DNA from: an uncultured Bacteroidia bacterium
GTDB taxonomy: Bacteria; Bacteroidota; Bacteroidia; Bacteroidales; UBA932
Reading direction: 5' to 3'
NCBI GenBank assembly: GCA_902766255.1
Contig: CACXCS010000048.1
Coordinates: 17,129-81,128, forward strand
DNA: 64,000 bases
The notes beneath the pieces were generated by a model. It had not been told where the DNA came from and ran no database searches. It was given only the letters and a program-made list of their open reading frames with translations. The translations under genes were made by a program, and so were the position numbers. Positions 27,875 through 37,854 of the stretch are shown piece after piece (position 1 is the first letter of the stretch; each line of letters opens with the position of its first letter).

Positions 27875-30800
27875 AAAGTGGACCATAAGGGATTATATCG
27901 CCCCGGTGCTGGCTCTTATCAGCATCGTCCTGCTCATATTCGCCGTTGCGTCCCCACGCACGGTGGGTGATACCGACTCTGCCGCACGCAAAGTACAGAA
28001 GCGACTGGAATGGCGCATGTCGAGGCTCGACTACTATGTAGCCCACCCGCAGCAGAAGCTTCCATCCGATATGGTGGTGTATACCTATGCCGCCGATACC
28101 CTGCAGTCGTGGCGTGGAAGTTTCCCCGTGTTCAACGACGACATAAGCTCCAGGGTGATGCTCCAGCGAATCACCAACCCACGCATCAACCTGCGCTCGC
28201 CCCTGAGCTACGCCACCGAGGAGCCCGTATTCATGAACATCGGGCCCAAGTGGTATATAGTCAAAGCACAGGAAACGGACAGCCGGCGCATTATTTCAGG
28301 CCTTGAAATCAGCAACAGCCAGGACGAGAGTTCCTACCGGGGCGTCAATCCCCGCCTGCATCTCCGCAGCCGCTTCTCTGTAAGGCCGCTTACATTCAGC
28401 GGTGGCAGTCCGGTCATGCTGGATGGCAATCCGGTATTCAAGATTCTTTACGACTCCCTGAGCGGAGTGGTTATGGCCAATGATACGCTCCTGTGGCTTT
28501 CGCTCGTTTTCATTCTTTCAGCATCGGTGGCCTTTGTGTTCAGAAGGCGGGAACTCAATCGAGCGTTGATATCCGTGGCTGTTATAATCGCCTCCCTTGC
28601 AGCTATGTACATCTGGGGACGCAGCGTACAGTCGGAGATCCTCATTTTTTCCCCGATGGTGTATGCAGGCGGACAATTCCTGTTCTCGCTTGGAGCCGTG
28701 CTGCTGCTCAACCTGGGCCTTCTGTTGTGCGTACTGGTGCTGTATCTTGCCCGAAGAAGCCTCTGGATCAAGGTTCGCAGGCCTGTGTTGAAAGGTCTGA
28801 TGTCGGCAGCGGCCATACTCGCCGTAGTCCTTATTATCGTATATGCCCACCTGAGCCTCGGAAACATCGTTGCCAACTCGGGCATCACGCTGGAATTATA
28901 TAAACTGGCAAGCCTCTCGTGGTACACGCTGCTGGTGTATCTGTCTTTCCTTGGCTTGTTCTGCACAGTTCCCATGCTGCTGCAAATGCTCCAGCCTATA
29001 ATCCTGGACCTGAGCGGAAAGCACATCGATTTCTTCTCCCGCCCCATGCTGCTGACGTTTTCTATAATCACCGGCATATATATGGTGGTAACCATGGCTC
29101 TGCTGGGATTCGAGAAAGAAGAGGACCGCATAGAAGTGTGGGCCGGAAAGCTCTCGGTCGACCGGGACGTGACCCTTGAGCTGCAGCTCCGCAAGGTCGA
29201 ACGTGCCATAGCCGAGGACATGGTTATAGGGACTCTCGCTTCGCTGGACGGCAGCGAGGTAGCCATACGCAACAGGATAATAGACAATTACCTTTCGACC
29301 GAAGCCCTGGACTATTCCGTGAGCGTGCAGCTGGTTTCCCCCGACAGCGCCTCCCCGCAGTTCCAGGCCCTCCTCCAGCAGATGGCCCGCAACGGAACGC
29401 CCGTATCGGAAGGATCGTTCTTCGTAGGCACGCCAACCTCCGAGGGCCCCTCACGCTACGACGGAGTGTTCTCGTACTTCACTCCCGACGGACGCGTGGT
29501 GCACCTTCTGGTGGGCATAGAGCAAAAGGCTATGCCGTCGGGCAAGAGTTACTCGCGCCTGCTCGGTATGCTCTCGCCCGGACGGACCAGTCTCCCCGCA
29601 GCCTACTCCTACTCCCGCTACCAGGGCCGCGAGCTTCGTACCTTCAGGGGCGAGTATCCATACTCCACCCGCATGGATGACTGGATGTACACCGAGGTTT
29701 ACGTAACCCAGACCTGCCATTACAACCGCGACAATTACGCACACTTCGTCAACGTGATGTCCGACGACGAGGCGATGATTATTTCAAGGCGCCAGATAGG
29801 CGCTTTCAGCTACGTCATCGCCCTGGTAATCACCGCATTGATGATGTACCTCATGCTTTGCTGCCTGAAGCCGAAGAAGCAGAAAGCGGGTCAGGAGGAG
29901 CCGAGGTATTTCCGGTCCCGGATATCCTGGACGCTGATGGTGTCGCTCCTGCTTGCGCTGGTGGTAATGGCCAGCGTCAGCGTATTCTTCGTTTACCGCC
30001 GCAACGAGGCCAACCAGCAGGCCATCATGTCGGACCGTATCAACGCGATACAGCTTCTGGCGCAGAACGGACTGCGCGGCATGCGCAGCGAGGATGTACC
30101 GGGCTCCTCGGAATTTGCCTCCATGATCCAGTCTGTCAGCGACAACACCGGCTCCGACATCAGCGTTTACGGCACCGACGGCCATATCGTGATGAGCACG
30201 AATCCTGAGGCCCTGGAGAAGATGCTGCTCGGCTTCCGCATCGACCCGGAAGCCCTCTCAAAGATAAAGGTGCGCAACCTCAGGTACTGCATATCCAAAG
30301 AGACGGCCGGCAGACGCCACTACCACAACATGTACATGCCCCTGATGGGGACCGACGGTAGCCTGAAGGCGGTACTTTGCTCTCCTTATGTCGAGGAGAG
30401 CTACGACTTCGAGCGCGACGCGGTCATGCACATGATGACCATTCTTACGGTGTTCCTGCTGCTTTTCCTGCTGGCACGCTTTACCGAGTCGGCTGTGCTG
30501 GACAGGGTCTTCCGTCCACTGAGTCTGATGGGCTTGAGCATGCGGAGGGCCGGCCAGGGCCTGGAACACATCAAGTACTCGCGCGAAGACGAAATCTCCA
30601 CCCTGGTGGATGCATACAACCGAATGGTGGACGAGTTGTCCGAATACACCAGCCGTCTAGCCCAGGCCGAGCGCGACAAAGCATGGCATGGCATGGCCAG
30701 GCAAGTGGCCCATGAGATTAAGAATCCATTGACTCCCATGAAGTTACAGATCCAGAGACTAATACGCCTCAAGCAAAAAGGAGATCCTTCATGGCAGGAA

Positions 30801-31349
30801 AAATTCGACGATGTGTGCAAGGTGCTGCTGGACCATATCGACATTCTTACCGAAACTTCCAACGAGTTTTCCACCTTTGCAAAGCTCGACAGCGAAGAGC
30901 ACACCGAACTGAACCTGGACCTCATGCTCCAGGAAGAAATATCCATGTTCGACAACCGCGACGATGTGGAGTTCAGTTATTTCGGCCTGCACGACGCCAT
31001 GGTAAAGGGTCCCAAACCCCAGCTTACACGCGTATTCGTAAACCTGCTGGGCAATGCTGTACAGGCTGTGGAAGGACGCGGAGGCGCCAAAGTGAACGTA
31101 TCTCTGCGTAAATCCATGAAGGAAGGCTTCTACGACATTGTGGTTGAAGACAACGGGCCGGGAGTGTCAGATGACAATATTCCCAAGCTCTTCACCCCCA
31201 ACTTCACCACCAAGAGCGGTGGTTCCGGCCTGGGACTTGCCATATCGCGCAGCATACTCGACAGATGCGGCGCAACTATAAGCTACTCCCGTTCGTTCGC
31301 ACTCCAGGGAGCCTGCTTCACAATCCAGTATCCTGCGTCAGGAGCCTGA
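27867..31349 (+). CDS. NtrY-like membrane sensor histidine kinase
   Basis: 1160 residues from ATG 27867 (MNRKWTIRDYIAPV). TM1 is at ~10-29, followed by an extracytoplasmic region and several membrane helices between ~205 and ~420. A second large outer region follows (~425-645). Further helices lie at ~647-664 and ~688-708, then a PAS/dCache-like outer loop to ~850 and a last helix at ~854-872. A HAMP-like linker precedes HisKA, with the phosphoacceptor His949 in RQVAHEIKNPL. The HATPase domain has the N box FVNLLGNAVQA, G1 EDNGPGVSDD and G2 GGSGLGLAIS. It should sense an envelope signal and phosphorylate a response regulator, very probably the convergent sigma-54-type regulator ending 11 bases away. 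The multi-span double sensor is large for the family. Confidence 0.9.
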   Translation: MNRKWTIRDYIAPVLALISIVLLIFAVASPRTVGDTDSAARKVQKRLEWRMSRLDYYVAHPQQKLPSDMVVYTYAADTLQSWRGSFPVFNDDISSRVMLQRITNPRINLRSPLSYATEEPVFMNIGPKWYIVKAQETDSRRIISGLEISNSQDESSYRGVNPRLHLRSRFSVRPLTFSGGSPVMLDGNPVFKILYDSLSGVVMANDTLLWLSLVFILSASVAFVFRRRELNRALISVAVIIASLAAMYIWGRSVQSEILIFSPMVYAGGQFLFSLGAVLLLNLGLLLCVLVLYLARRSLWIKVRRPVLKGLMSAAAILAVVLIIVYAHLSLGNIVANSGITLELYKLASLSWYTLLVYLSFLGLFCTVPMLLQMLQPIILDLSGKHIDFFSRPMLLTFSIITGIYMVVTMALLGFEKEEDRIEVWAGKLSVDRDVTLELQLRKVERAIAEDMVIGTLASLDGSEVAIRNRIIDNYLSTEALDYSVSVQLVSPDSASPQFQALLQQMARNGTPVSEGSFFVGTPTSEGPSRYDGVFSYFTPDGRVVHLLVGIEQKAMPSGKSYSRLLGMLSPGRTSLPAAYSYSRYQGRELRTFRGEYPYSTRMDDWMYTEVYVTQTCHYNRDNYAHFVNVMSDDEAMIISRRQIGAFSYVIALVITALMMYLMLCCLKPKKQKAGQEEPRYFRSRISWTLMVSLLLALVVMASVSVFFVYRRNEANQQAIMSDRINAIQLLAQNGLRGMRSEDVPGSSEFASMIQSVSDNTGSDISVYGTDGHIVMSTNPEALEKMLLGFRIDPEALSKIKVRNLRYCISKETAGRRHYHNMYMPLMGTDGSLKAVLCSPYVEESYDFERDAVMHMMTILTVFLLLFLLARFTESAVLDRVFRPLSLMGLSMRRAGQGLEHIKYSREDEISTLVDAYNRMVDELSEYTSRLAQAERDKAWHGMARQVAHEIKNPLTPMKLQIQRLIRLKQKGDPSWQEKFDDVCKVLLDHIDILTETSNEFSTFAKLDSEEHTELNLDLMLQEEISMFDNRDDVEFSYFGLHDAMVKGPKPQLTRVFVNLLGNAVQAVEGRGGAKVNVSLRKSMKEGFYDIVVEDNGPGVSDDNIPKLFTPNFTTKSGGSGLGLAISRSILDRCGATISYSRSFALQGACFTIQYPASGA

Positions 31350-31359
31350 GCAAGGACCG

Positions 31360-32511
31360 CTAAAGCACGTAGTCGCGTACGTTGGCGGCAGAAATCTCGG
31401 AATCGCCAAGAATCAGAAGGCGCTCCACCACGTTGCGGAGCTCCCTTATGTTGCCCTTCCAGCTGCGCTCCTGCAGCATTTTGACGGCCTGGGAACTGAA
31501 GGTCTTGCGTGGCATGGCCGTTTCAGTGCAGATGCGGTCGACGAAATAGTCCACCAGCAGGGGTATGTCCTCCTTGCGCTCGTCAAGGCCGGGAACGCGG
31601 ATGACAATGACGCTCAGACGGTGATAAAGGTCCTCGCGGAAAGCGCCTTTTTCGATTTCGGCACGCAGGTCTTTGTTGGTGGCGGCTATGACACGCACGT
31701 CAACTTTTATATCGGTATCGCTGCCCACTCTTGACAGTTTGTTCTCCTGCAGCACGCGGAGCACCTTGGCCTGGGCGGCAAGTGACATGTCGCCGATTTC
31801 GTCCAGGAAGAGTGTGCCGCCGTCGGCTTGCTCGAATTTGCCCTTGTGCTGGCGGATGGCGGAAGTGAAGGATCCCTTTTCGTGGCCGAAGAGCTCACTT
31901 TCAATAAGTTCCGAAGGAATGGCCGCGCAGTTCACCTCGATATATGGCTGTGCGGCGCGGTCGCTCAGGGCGTGAAGACTACGGGCCACCAGTTCCTTGC
32001 CGGAGCCGTTGCCGCCGGTAATCAGCACCCTGGCGGGCGTTGGTGCCACCTTCTCTATCATTTCTCGAACGCGGCAGATGGCCTCAGACTCACCTACCAT
32101 GCGCTCGCCTCCGTAGACTTTCTTTTTGAGATTCTTGTTCTGGCTGACCAGCTTGGTTTTGTCGGTGGCGTTCTTGATGGTGATGAGAATGCGGTTGAGG
32201 TCAAGGGGCTTCTGGATAAAGTCGAAAGCGCCCTTTTTGATGCACTCAACTGCAGTGTCGATGTCTCCGTGGCCGGAGATCATGACGACGGCGCTCTCGG
32301 AGCCTTCGTCCATGAGCTTTTCAAGCACCTCCACGCCATCCATGCCGGGCATCTTGATGTCGCAGAAAATCAGGTCGTAATGAGTCTTTGAGGCCATCGA
32401 AAGGCCCTCGGCGCCGTTCTCGGCGGTTTCTACGACGTAACCTTCATCGGAGAGGATTTCCCTGAGGGAATTGCGTATCGAACGCTCGTCGTCAATAATC
32501 AGAATCTTCAT
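31360..32511 (-). CDS. NtrC-type response regulator without DNA-binding domain
   Basis: 383 residues. The receiver domain has DD at 7-8 and the phosphoacceptor Asp51 ([11 protein letters not shown]). The AAA+ sigma-54 activator domain has Walker A GGNGSGKE, the sigma-54 contact loop as GSFTSA instead of GAFTGA, Walker [12 protein letters not shown] and the arginine-finger region [11 protein letters not shown]. The sequence stops at [10 protein letters not shown] just after the AAA+ lid, so the usual C-terminal Fis-type helix-turn-helix is missing. It would have to act on RNA polymerase-sigma-54 without specific DNA contact or through a partner. Convergent pairing with the NtrY-like kinase supports a two-component system. 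Confidence 0.9.
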   Translation of the reverse strand: MKILIIDDERSIRNSLREILSDEGYVVETAENGAEGLSMASKTHYDLIFCDIKMPGMDGVEVLEKLMDEGSESAVVMISGHGDIDTAVECIKKGAFDFIQKPLDLNRILITIKNATDKTKLVSQNKNLKKKVYGGERMVGESEAICRVREMIEKVAPTPARVLITGGNGSGKELVARSLHALSDRAAQPYIEVNCAAIPSELIESELFGHEKGSFTSAIRQHKGKFEQADGGTLFLDEIGDMSLAAQAKVLRVLQENKLSRVGSDTDIKVDVRVIAATNKDLRAEIEKGAFREDLYHRLSVIVIRVPGLDERKEDIPLLVDYFVDRICTETAMPRKTFSSQAVKMLQERSWKGNIRELRNVVERLLILGDSEISAANVRDYVL

Positions 32512-32535
32512 ACGGCAAATATCGTTATTTTTTTC

Positions 32536-32543
32536 TACATTTG
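32536..32543 (+). promoter_or_regulatory. -7 promoter element of cmk
   Basis: TACATTTG, seven bases before the ATG at 32551, within the 39-base divergent gap to the response regulator. Confidence 0.6.
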
Positions 32544-32550
32544 TGCTGCC

Positions 32551-33234
32551 ATGAAGATTCCCGATATCATTATTGCCATAGACGGCTACTCTTCCACGGG
32601 CAAGAGTTCGCTGGCCAAAAAGATCGCCCGCAAATTCGATTTCCTTTACCTCGATTCAGGCGCACTGTACCGCGGTGTTACCCTGTTCGCCCAGGAGGAA
32701 GGCCTCATCAGCCGCCTCAACACCGTCAACCCCGCTCTCAAGGAGGCTCTGGGCGGCCTGGAGCTGCACTTCGGCGCCGAGGGCAAGCTTTACATGGGGC
32801 CCCGCTGCATCGAGCAGCAGATCCGCTCGCTGGAGGTAAGCGGCCAGGTCAGTCCCATAGCCGCCGTACCCTACGTGCGCGAGTGGGTGGACGAGATGCT
32901 TCACGCTTTCGGGCGCGCAGGACGCATAGTCATGGACGGCCGCGACATAGGCACAGCCGTGTTCCCGGAGGCCCAGCTTAAGATTTTCATGACTGCCAGC
33001 GAGCAGGTGCGGGCCCAGCGCCGCTATGACGAGATGGTCGCAAAAGGCGAAACTCCCCTCCTGGAGGAGGTCGTCAAGAACCTCCGCGAGCGCGACTACA
33101 TCGACTCCCACCGCGAAACGGCCCCCCTTCGCCGCGCCGAGGACGCCTTCGAGCTGGACAACTCCGACATGACCTTCGAGGAGGAACTTGCATGGGTGCA
33201 GGGCCTCATCCAGGGCAAGTTCGGCATCTTATGA
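32551..33234 (+). CDS. cmk: Cytidylate kinase
   Basis: 227 residues. The P-loop [15 protein letters not shown] is followed by [10 protein letters not shown], the CMP-binding region and [15 protein letters not shown]. It phosphorylates CMP/dCMP. The stop overlaps the ispH start (ATGA). Confidence 0.95.
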   Translation: MKIPDIIIAIDGYSSTGKSSLAKKIARKFDFLYLDSGALYRGVTLFAQEEGLISRLNTVNPALKEALGGLELHFGAEGKLYMGPRCIEQQIRSLEVSGQVSPIAAVPYVREWVDEMLHAFGRAGRIVMDGRDIGTAVFPEAQLKIFMTASEQVRAQRRYDEMVAKGETPLLEEVVKNLRERDYIDSHRETAPLRRAEDAFELDNSDMTFEEELAWVQGLIQGKFGIL

Positions 33235-34097
33235 TAAAAGTCGGCATCGACCCCCATTCCGGTTTCTGCGGAGGAGTCATCCGAGCCATCACCACCGCCG
33301 AGGACTTCCTCGACCGTGACGCCGGATGTCTGTATTCCCTTGGAGCTATTGTCCACAATGAGGCTGAACTCAAACGCCTTGAAGCCCGCGGACTCGGCAG
33401 AGTAGGGCTGGATACCCTGGAAGGCCTACACGAAGGCGACACGGTGCTCATACGCGCCCACGGCGAGCCCCCCTCCACTTACGAATGCCTGAAAAAACTC
33501 GGTCTCCACACCATCGATTGCACCTGCCCCGTGGTCCTGCGGCTGCAGGCCAGGGTCGAAGAGGCCTCCAAGCACGCACAGGTCCTCATATTCGGCAAGC
33601 GCGGTCACCCGGAAGTGCTTGGCCTGGTGGGACGTACAGGATGCAAGGCCCTGGTGGTCGAGAATGCCGAAGGCCTGCAGCGTCTTATAGAATGCGGACT
33701 GCTGGATTCTGAGTGCCCTGTTGAACTTTTCTCCCAAACTACCATGAGCCCCGAGGCTTACGGGGAAATCATCGATCGGCTGAGTACCTTTGCAGGAGAC
33801 AGGCTCACCGTACACGACAGCATCTGTGCCCAGGTAGCCTCACGGCACCGCGAGCTAAGGGACTTCGCCTCAAGGCATGACGTGCTTGTATTCGTGGCCG
33901 GCAAGGACAGCTCCAACGGCAAGGTTCTGTACGAGTGGTGCCGCAGCGTAAATCCACGCACGCACTTTATAACCAGCCCCTCGGAACTCAGGCCGGAATG
34001 GTTTGACGGCGCAGCCTCTGCAGGAGTATGCGGAGCTACCTCAACCCCAAAATGGCTCCTTGAGCAAGTAGCCTCAAAAATAGAATATTTGCAATAG
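33231..34097 (+). CDS. ispH: 4-hydroxy-3-methylbut-2-enyl diphosphate reductase
   Basis: 288 residues from ATG 33231 ([16 protein letters not shown]). The three Fe-S ligand cysteines are recognisable in GFCGGV, IDCTCPVV and SAGVCGATSTP. RAHGEPPSTYE and the C-terminal STPKWLLEQV match the family. It catalyses the last step of the MEP isoprenoid pathway, making IPP and DMAPP. It has the normal length of the short bacterial form. Confidence 0.95.
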   Translation: MIKVGIDPHSGFCGGVIRAITTAEDFLDRDAGCLYSLGAIVHNEAELKRLEARGLGRVGLDTLEGLHEGDTVLIRAHGEPPSTYECLKKLGLHTIDCTCPVVLRLQARVEEASKHAQVLIFGKRGHPEVLGLVGRTGCKALVVENAEGLQRLIECGLLDSECPVELFSQTTMSPEAYGEIIDRLSTFAGDRLTVHDSICAQVASRHRELRDFASRHDVLVFVAGKDSSNGKVLYEWCRSVNPRTHFITSPSELRPEWFDGAASAGVCGATSTPKWLLEQVASKIEYLQ

Positions 34098-34152
34098 TTC
34101 AAGCGATTTGTTATATTCGCAAGATTGTTCGATAAACTTAATTAGTAATAAT

Positions 34153-34716
34153 ATGGCAACAACAGCAGATTTTAAAAACGGTCTTTACCTGAAATTCAAC
34201 GACAAGCCTTGTATGATTGTTTGGTTCCAGCACGTCAAGCCCGGCAAGGGTCCCGCTTTCGTCAAAACCAAACTCCGCAACCTCGAGAACGGCCGCATCC
34301 TGGAGAACACCTTCACCGCGGGCGCAAAAATCGAAACCATCGAGGTCGAGCGTCGTCCCTACCAGTTCCTCTACGCCGAGGAAGACGGCTTCAACTTCAT
34401 GCACGAAGAAACCTACGAACAGATTCTCCTTCCCAAGGACGTAGTCGAGAACGCCGACCTCATGAAAGAAGGCCAGCACGTTGAAATGATGTTTGTGGTG
34501 GGCGAAGAGAAATGCCTCACCTGCGAGCTCCCCACCTACGTAACCCTGGAGGTTACCTACAGCGAGCCCGCCGTCAAAGGCAACACCGCATCGTCATCCG
34601 CCCTCAAGGAGGTCACCCTCGAAACCGGAGCCAAGATCATGGTTCCCCTGTTCATCGAAACCGGCGAAAAGATCACTGTCAACACCACCGACCGTTCCTA
34701 CGGCCAGAGAGTATAA
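34153..34716 (+). CDS. efp: Translation elongation factor P
   Basis: 187 residues from ATG 34153 (MATTADFKNGLYLKF). The loop KPGKGPAF carries the lysine that is post-translationally modified in many species. The three OB-like domains are complete, ending with ETGEKITVNTTDRSYGQRV. It relieves ribosome stalling at polyproline stretches. Confidence 0.96.
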   Translation: MATTADFKNGLYLKFNDKPCMIVWFQHVKPGKGPAFVKTKLRNLENGRILENTFTAGAKIETIEVERRPYQFLYAEEDGFNFMHEETYEQILLPKDVVENADLMKEGQHVEMMFVVGEEKCLTCELPTYVTLEVTYSEPAVKGNTASSSALKEVTLETGAKIMVPLFIETGEKITVNTTDRSYGQRV

Positions 34717-34722
34717 TTTATT

Positions 34723-36084
34723 ATGCGTAAAGTATTTATAGCCGCGGCGCTGATGCTTGTCAGCATCGCCGCATTTTCGCAGGCCAAGCTCTCCGACAAA
34801 GAGCTCTACAACGTCATCTGGGCAATGGGCCAGATGTATCCCGAGGGATTCACCCTTGACATCAACACACTTAAACAGCCCACCGAGGGCATCATGGTCT
34901 CGTACGCCGCCACCCAGAACAGCTTCGACAAGAAAAGCATAGCTGCCGTAGTCAAGCATGCACGTGCCCATAACGGCCTGGTGGGCGGATGGTATAACCC
35001 CGAGAACGGCAAGTACTACTTCGACTCCACCCGCTGCTTCCCTGAGGACAGCCTGGCCGCAGCAGTTGCCTTCGCCCGCGAAAACGGCCAGCACACCGTG
35101 TACGATGTGGCCAAGGGTATAAATATCAAGAGCAACTACGAGCAGAGGGACTGCCGCATCATCTTCGACTGCGACATGGGTTCCTCCACCGACGACCTCT
35201 TCGCCCTGATGCTCCTGTACCGTTACATGGATATGAAGCGCTGCAATTTGCTGGGTGTGATAGTTGACCGCATGGGTGCCGCCAACGCCGACGCCGTGGA
35301 CATCATGAACAACTTCTACGGCTATCCCGACATCCCCGTCGGTCTTGAAAGGGCCGGCATCAAGGATCCCATGGTGTTCATCCCCTATCACAACGTGGCA
35401 TACGCCCGCACCGAGGACTCCGACCCCATGTTCCGCCAGAGCTACAAGAGCAAGGATGAGTATCCCGAGGGCTACAAACTTTACCGCAAGCTCCTCAGCG
35501 AGCAGCCCGACCACAGCGTGACTATAGCCTCCGTCGGTTTCGTAACTTCCCTGTCGCGGCTGCTGCAGTCCGGACCTGACGAGTATTCATCCCTCTCCGG
35601 CGTGGAACTGGTCCGCAACAAAGTCAACGCGATATACACAATGGGCGGCGTATTCGGCAAGGCTGTCGAACCCGACTACAACTTCACACAGGCCATCGAT
35701 TTCTCGCTCAAGTTCTTCGAACTCTGGCCCAAGGAAATCGACATTATCTTCTCCCCCGGCGAGGTCGGCGACCCTTTGGATTACAAGCCCGACCTGGTAA
35801 TATCCGACATGAACTGGACCGACATCCACCCTATCAAGTGGGTTTACCAGAACGTCCAGTGCGATACCGGCCAGAAGATGTGGGATCCGCTCGCCGTCAT
35901 CAATGCCGTCGAGGGTGACGACCTTTACACCCTGTCCGAGCGCGGCTGGGTAGAACTCACCCCCAAGGGCGAAACCCTGTTCACCCCCGACCCCAAAGGC
36001 AACGCACGCTACCAGTTCCCCGGCGACCAGGAATGGTGCGATACCATACTCAAGTATTTGAGGCTGATGGCAATCCAGCATTAG
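34723..36084 (+). CDS. Secreted nucleoside hydrolase-like protein with extra N-terminal domain
   Basis: 453 residues with signal peptide (cut after about AFSQA). Residues ~145-450 resemble inosine-uridine nucleoside hydrolases: metal-binding FDCDMGSSTDD (DxD...DD), IASVGFVTSLSRLL, IYTMGGVFG and MWDPLAVINAV. Residues ~25-140 form a distinct domain with GGWYNPENGKYYFDSTRCF and FARENGQHTVYDVAKG. A periplasmic or surface role in cleaving nucleosides from the diet is plausible but the metal motif is slightly altered, so the exact substrate may differ. It starts six bases after efp and leads a run of three secreted proteins. Confidence 0.75.
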   Translation: MRKVFIAAALMLVSIAAFSQAKLSDKELYNVIWAMGQMYPEGFTLDINTLKQPTEGIMVSYAATQNSFDKKSIAAVVKHARAHNGLVGGWYNPENGKYYFDSTRCFPEDSLAAAVAFARENGQHTVYDVAKGINIKSNYEQRDCRIIFDCDMGSSTDDLFALMLLYRYMDMKRCNLLGVIVDRMGAANADAVDIMNNFYGYPDIPVGLERAGIKDPMVFIPYHNVAYARTEDSDPMFRQSYKSKDEYPEGYKLYRKLLSEQPDHSVTIASVGFVTSLSRLLQSGPDEYSSLSGVELVRNKVNAIYTMGGVFGKAVEPDYNFTQAIDFSLKFFELWPKEIDIIFSPGEVGDPLDYKPDLVISDMNWTDIHPIKWVYQNVQCDTGQKMWDPLAVINAVEGDDLYTLSERGWVELTPKGETLFTPDPKGNARYQFPGDQEWCDTILKYLRLMAIQH

Positions 36085-36085
36085 T

Positions 36086-36997
36086 ATGAAAAGACTTTCA
36101 GCAGTAGCCGCCGCACTCTTGGTGTCGACAGCAGTTTTCGCCCAGAACCAGGGCTTCGTTTCAGTCCCTCTGTCTACCGACAGTTTCGAAAACAGGCACA
36201 TCGCCCGCTTCGAAAAGGCCAATTACCAGGGTATGGACTGCTACAAGAAATATATAGTCAGTCTCCAGCACACAGGTATAGCCACGGTTTGGAAATACGA
36301 CGGCAAGGACGGACTCACAAAGGAGGGCAGTTTCAAACTGGCCACCCACGACCCGGTCAACCACTCCAACGTATGCTCTTTCGGCGTGGAAAAGGCCAAC
36401 CGCAAGGACCCCATGCCAGTAATTTACGTGAGCCAGTGCCACAAGCAGCCTTACCAGGGCCGCAAGGACGTGCTGTTCGTAGAACGGATACTCCCTGGCC
36501 TGCAAGGTTCCGAGCTCGTACAGACCATTCATTTCGACGATGTTGACGGGCTGTTCGGTTACGCCCTGCAGTGGGTCGTGGATCGTCAGCACAAGTTCCT
36601 TTACGGCTTTGGCAACACCACCAAGGATAAAGATGTCGAGGGCAACCGCCACCGTGTCATCAAGTTCCGCCTGCCCAAACTTTCGGAGGGCGACGTGGTC
36701 TTTACCAACAAAGACATCATCGAGACTTATACCGTCGAGGACAATGGCCTTCAGTACGCTACCATCGGACAGGGCCTTTGTATATGGAGGAACAAGCTGA
36801 TGATGCCCACAGGCCTTGGCACTCCCGAGTATCCCAGCTATCTTTTCGTGTGGGATCTAAAGCACAAGCGCCCCCTAGAAGTGCTTGACATGAGCCGCGG
36901 CACGACAGGCGAACTGGAAGACCTTGCCCACTACAAGTTCAGGCGTTATCTGGTACAAGGTCAGGACGGACTCTTCGGAATGAAATACAAGAAATGA
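36086..36997 (+). CDS. Secreted protein of unknown function
   Basis: 303 residues with a clear signal peptide (to about VFAQ). No domain recognised. The mature part is rich in aromatic and Gly residues and has repeated strand-like segments such as FGYALQWVVDRQHKFLYGFGN and YLFVWDLKHKRPLEVLDMS, suggesting a beta-propeller-like fold. It starts one base after the nucleoside hydrolase and its stop overlaps the esterase start, so all three are likely co-transcribed. Confidence 0.6.
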   Translation: MKRLSAVAAALLVSTAVFAQNQGFVSVPLSTDSFENRHIARFEKANYQGMDCYKKYIVSLQHTGIATVWKYDGKDGLTKEGSFKLATHDPVNHSNVCSFGVEKANRKDPMPVIYVSQCHKQPYQGRKDVLFVERILPGLQGSELVQTIHFDDVDGLFGYALQWVVDRQHKFLYGFGNTTKDKDVEGNRHRVIKFRLPKLSEGDVVFTNKDIIETYTVEDNGLQYATIGQGLCIWRNKLMMPTGLGTPEYPSYLFVWDLKHKRPLEVLDMSRGTTGELEDLAHYKFRRYLVQGQDGLFGMKYKK

Positions 36998-37854
36998 AAA
37001 AGTTTGTTTATGCTTTACTCGTACTGCTGGCTTTGCCGGCAGTTCGTGTTAATGCGGGTAAGGTTGTCACCGACAGCCTCCGCAGCGCGGCTCTGGACGC
37101 ACAGGTCAAGTTCAACGTGTATCTGCCCGACGGATTCGACAAGACCGACCGCAAATACCCGGTAGTATACCTTCTGCATGGCCTGTACGGCACTTACGCC
37201 AACTGGGTCAACGACCTCAAGATGAAGGGTGTGGCAGACGAGCTCATAGCATCGGGCGAGGCCGTACCGATGGTTATCGTCATGCCAAATGCCGGTGACC
37301 CTGACGCACACCATGTCCAGAATGGCTACTTCAACATGCCCGGATGGAACTACGAGGATTTCTTCTTCAAGGAACTGGTTCCTGCGGTCGAAGCCAGGTA
37401 CCGATGCATGGCAGACAAGGGCCACCGCGCGGTAATGGGTCTTTCGATGGGCGGCGGCGGCAGTACAGTGTACGCCCAAAGGCACCCCGACTTGTTCTCG
37501 AGCTGCTATGCCATGAGCGCATGGCTGGACAACAAGACCAACAAGGTTGGGCGCGCCCATAAGAAGGGCGACAAACTCGATATCGTTTGCCAGTCGGTTA
37601 TCGACCACTCGGCGCTTGACTTCCTCGACAACGCCGACGAGGCCACCCTTGCCAAATTACGCACCGTAGCGTGGTTCATCGACTGCGGCGACGACGACTT
37701 CCTCCTCGAACTCAACGAGGACTTCCACCGCAAGATGCTCGCCCGCCGCATCAAATGCGAATTCCGCGTCCGCGACGGCGGTCACACGCAAGAATACTGG
37801 CACCAGGCACTGCGCATGGCGCTTCCGTTCGCATCCAGGAACTTCGAAAAATAA
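36994..37854 (+). CDS. Secreted esterase of the putative esterase (EstD/CE1-like) family
   Basis: 286 residues with signal peptide. Alpha/beta hydrolase: VVYLLHGLYGTYANW, nucleophile elbow GLSMGGGGST, acid Asp in FIDCGDDDF and His in GGHTQEYW near the C-terminus, the pattern of tributyrin-/S-formylglutathione-esterase-like proteins. It would deacylate sugars or small esters. It ends exactly one base before the convergent GH127 stop. Confidence 0.82.
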   Translation: MKKFVYALLVLLALPAVRVNAGKVVTDSLRSAALDAQVKFNVYLPDGFDKTDRKYPVVYLLHGLYGTYANWVNDLKMKGVADELIASGEAVPMVIVMPNAGDPDAHHVQNGYFNMPGWNYEDFFFKELVPAVEARYRCMADKGHRAVMGLSMGGGGSTVYAQRHPDLFSSCYAMSAWLDNKTNKVGRAHKKGDKLDIVCQSVIDHSALDFLDNADEATLAKLRTVAWFIDCGDDDFLLELNEDFHRKMLARRIKCEFRVRDGGHTQEYWHQALRMALPFASRNFEK

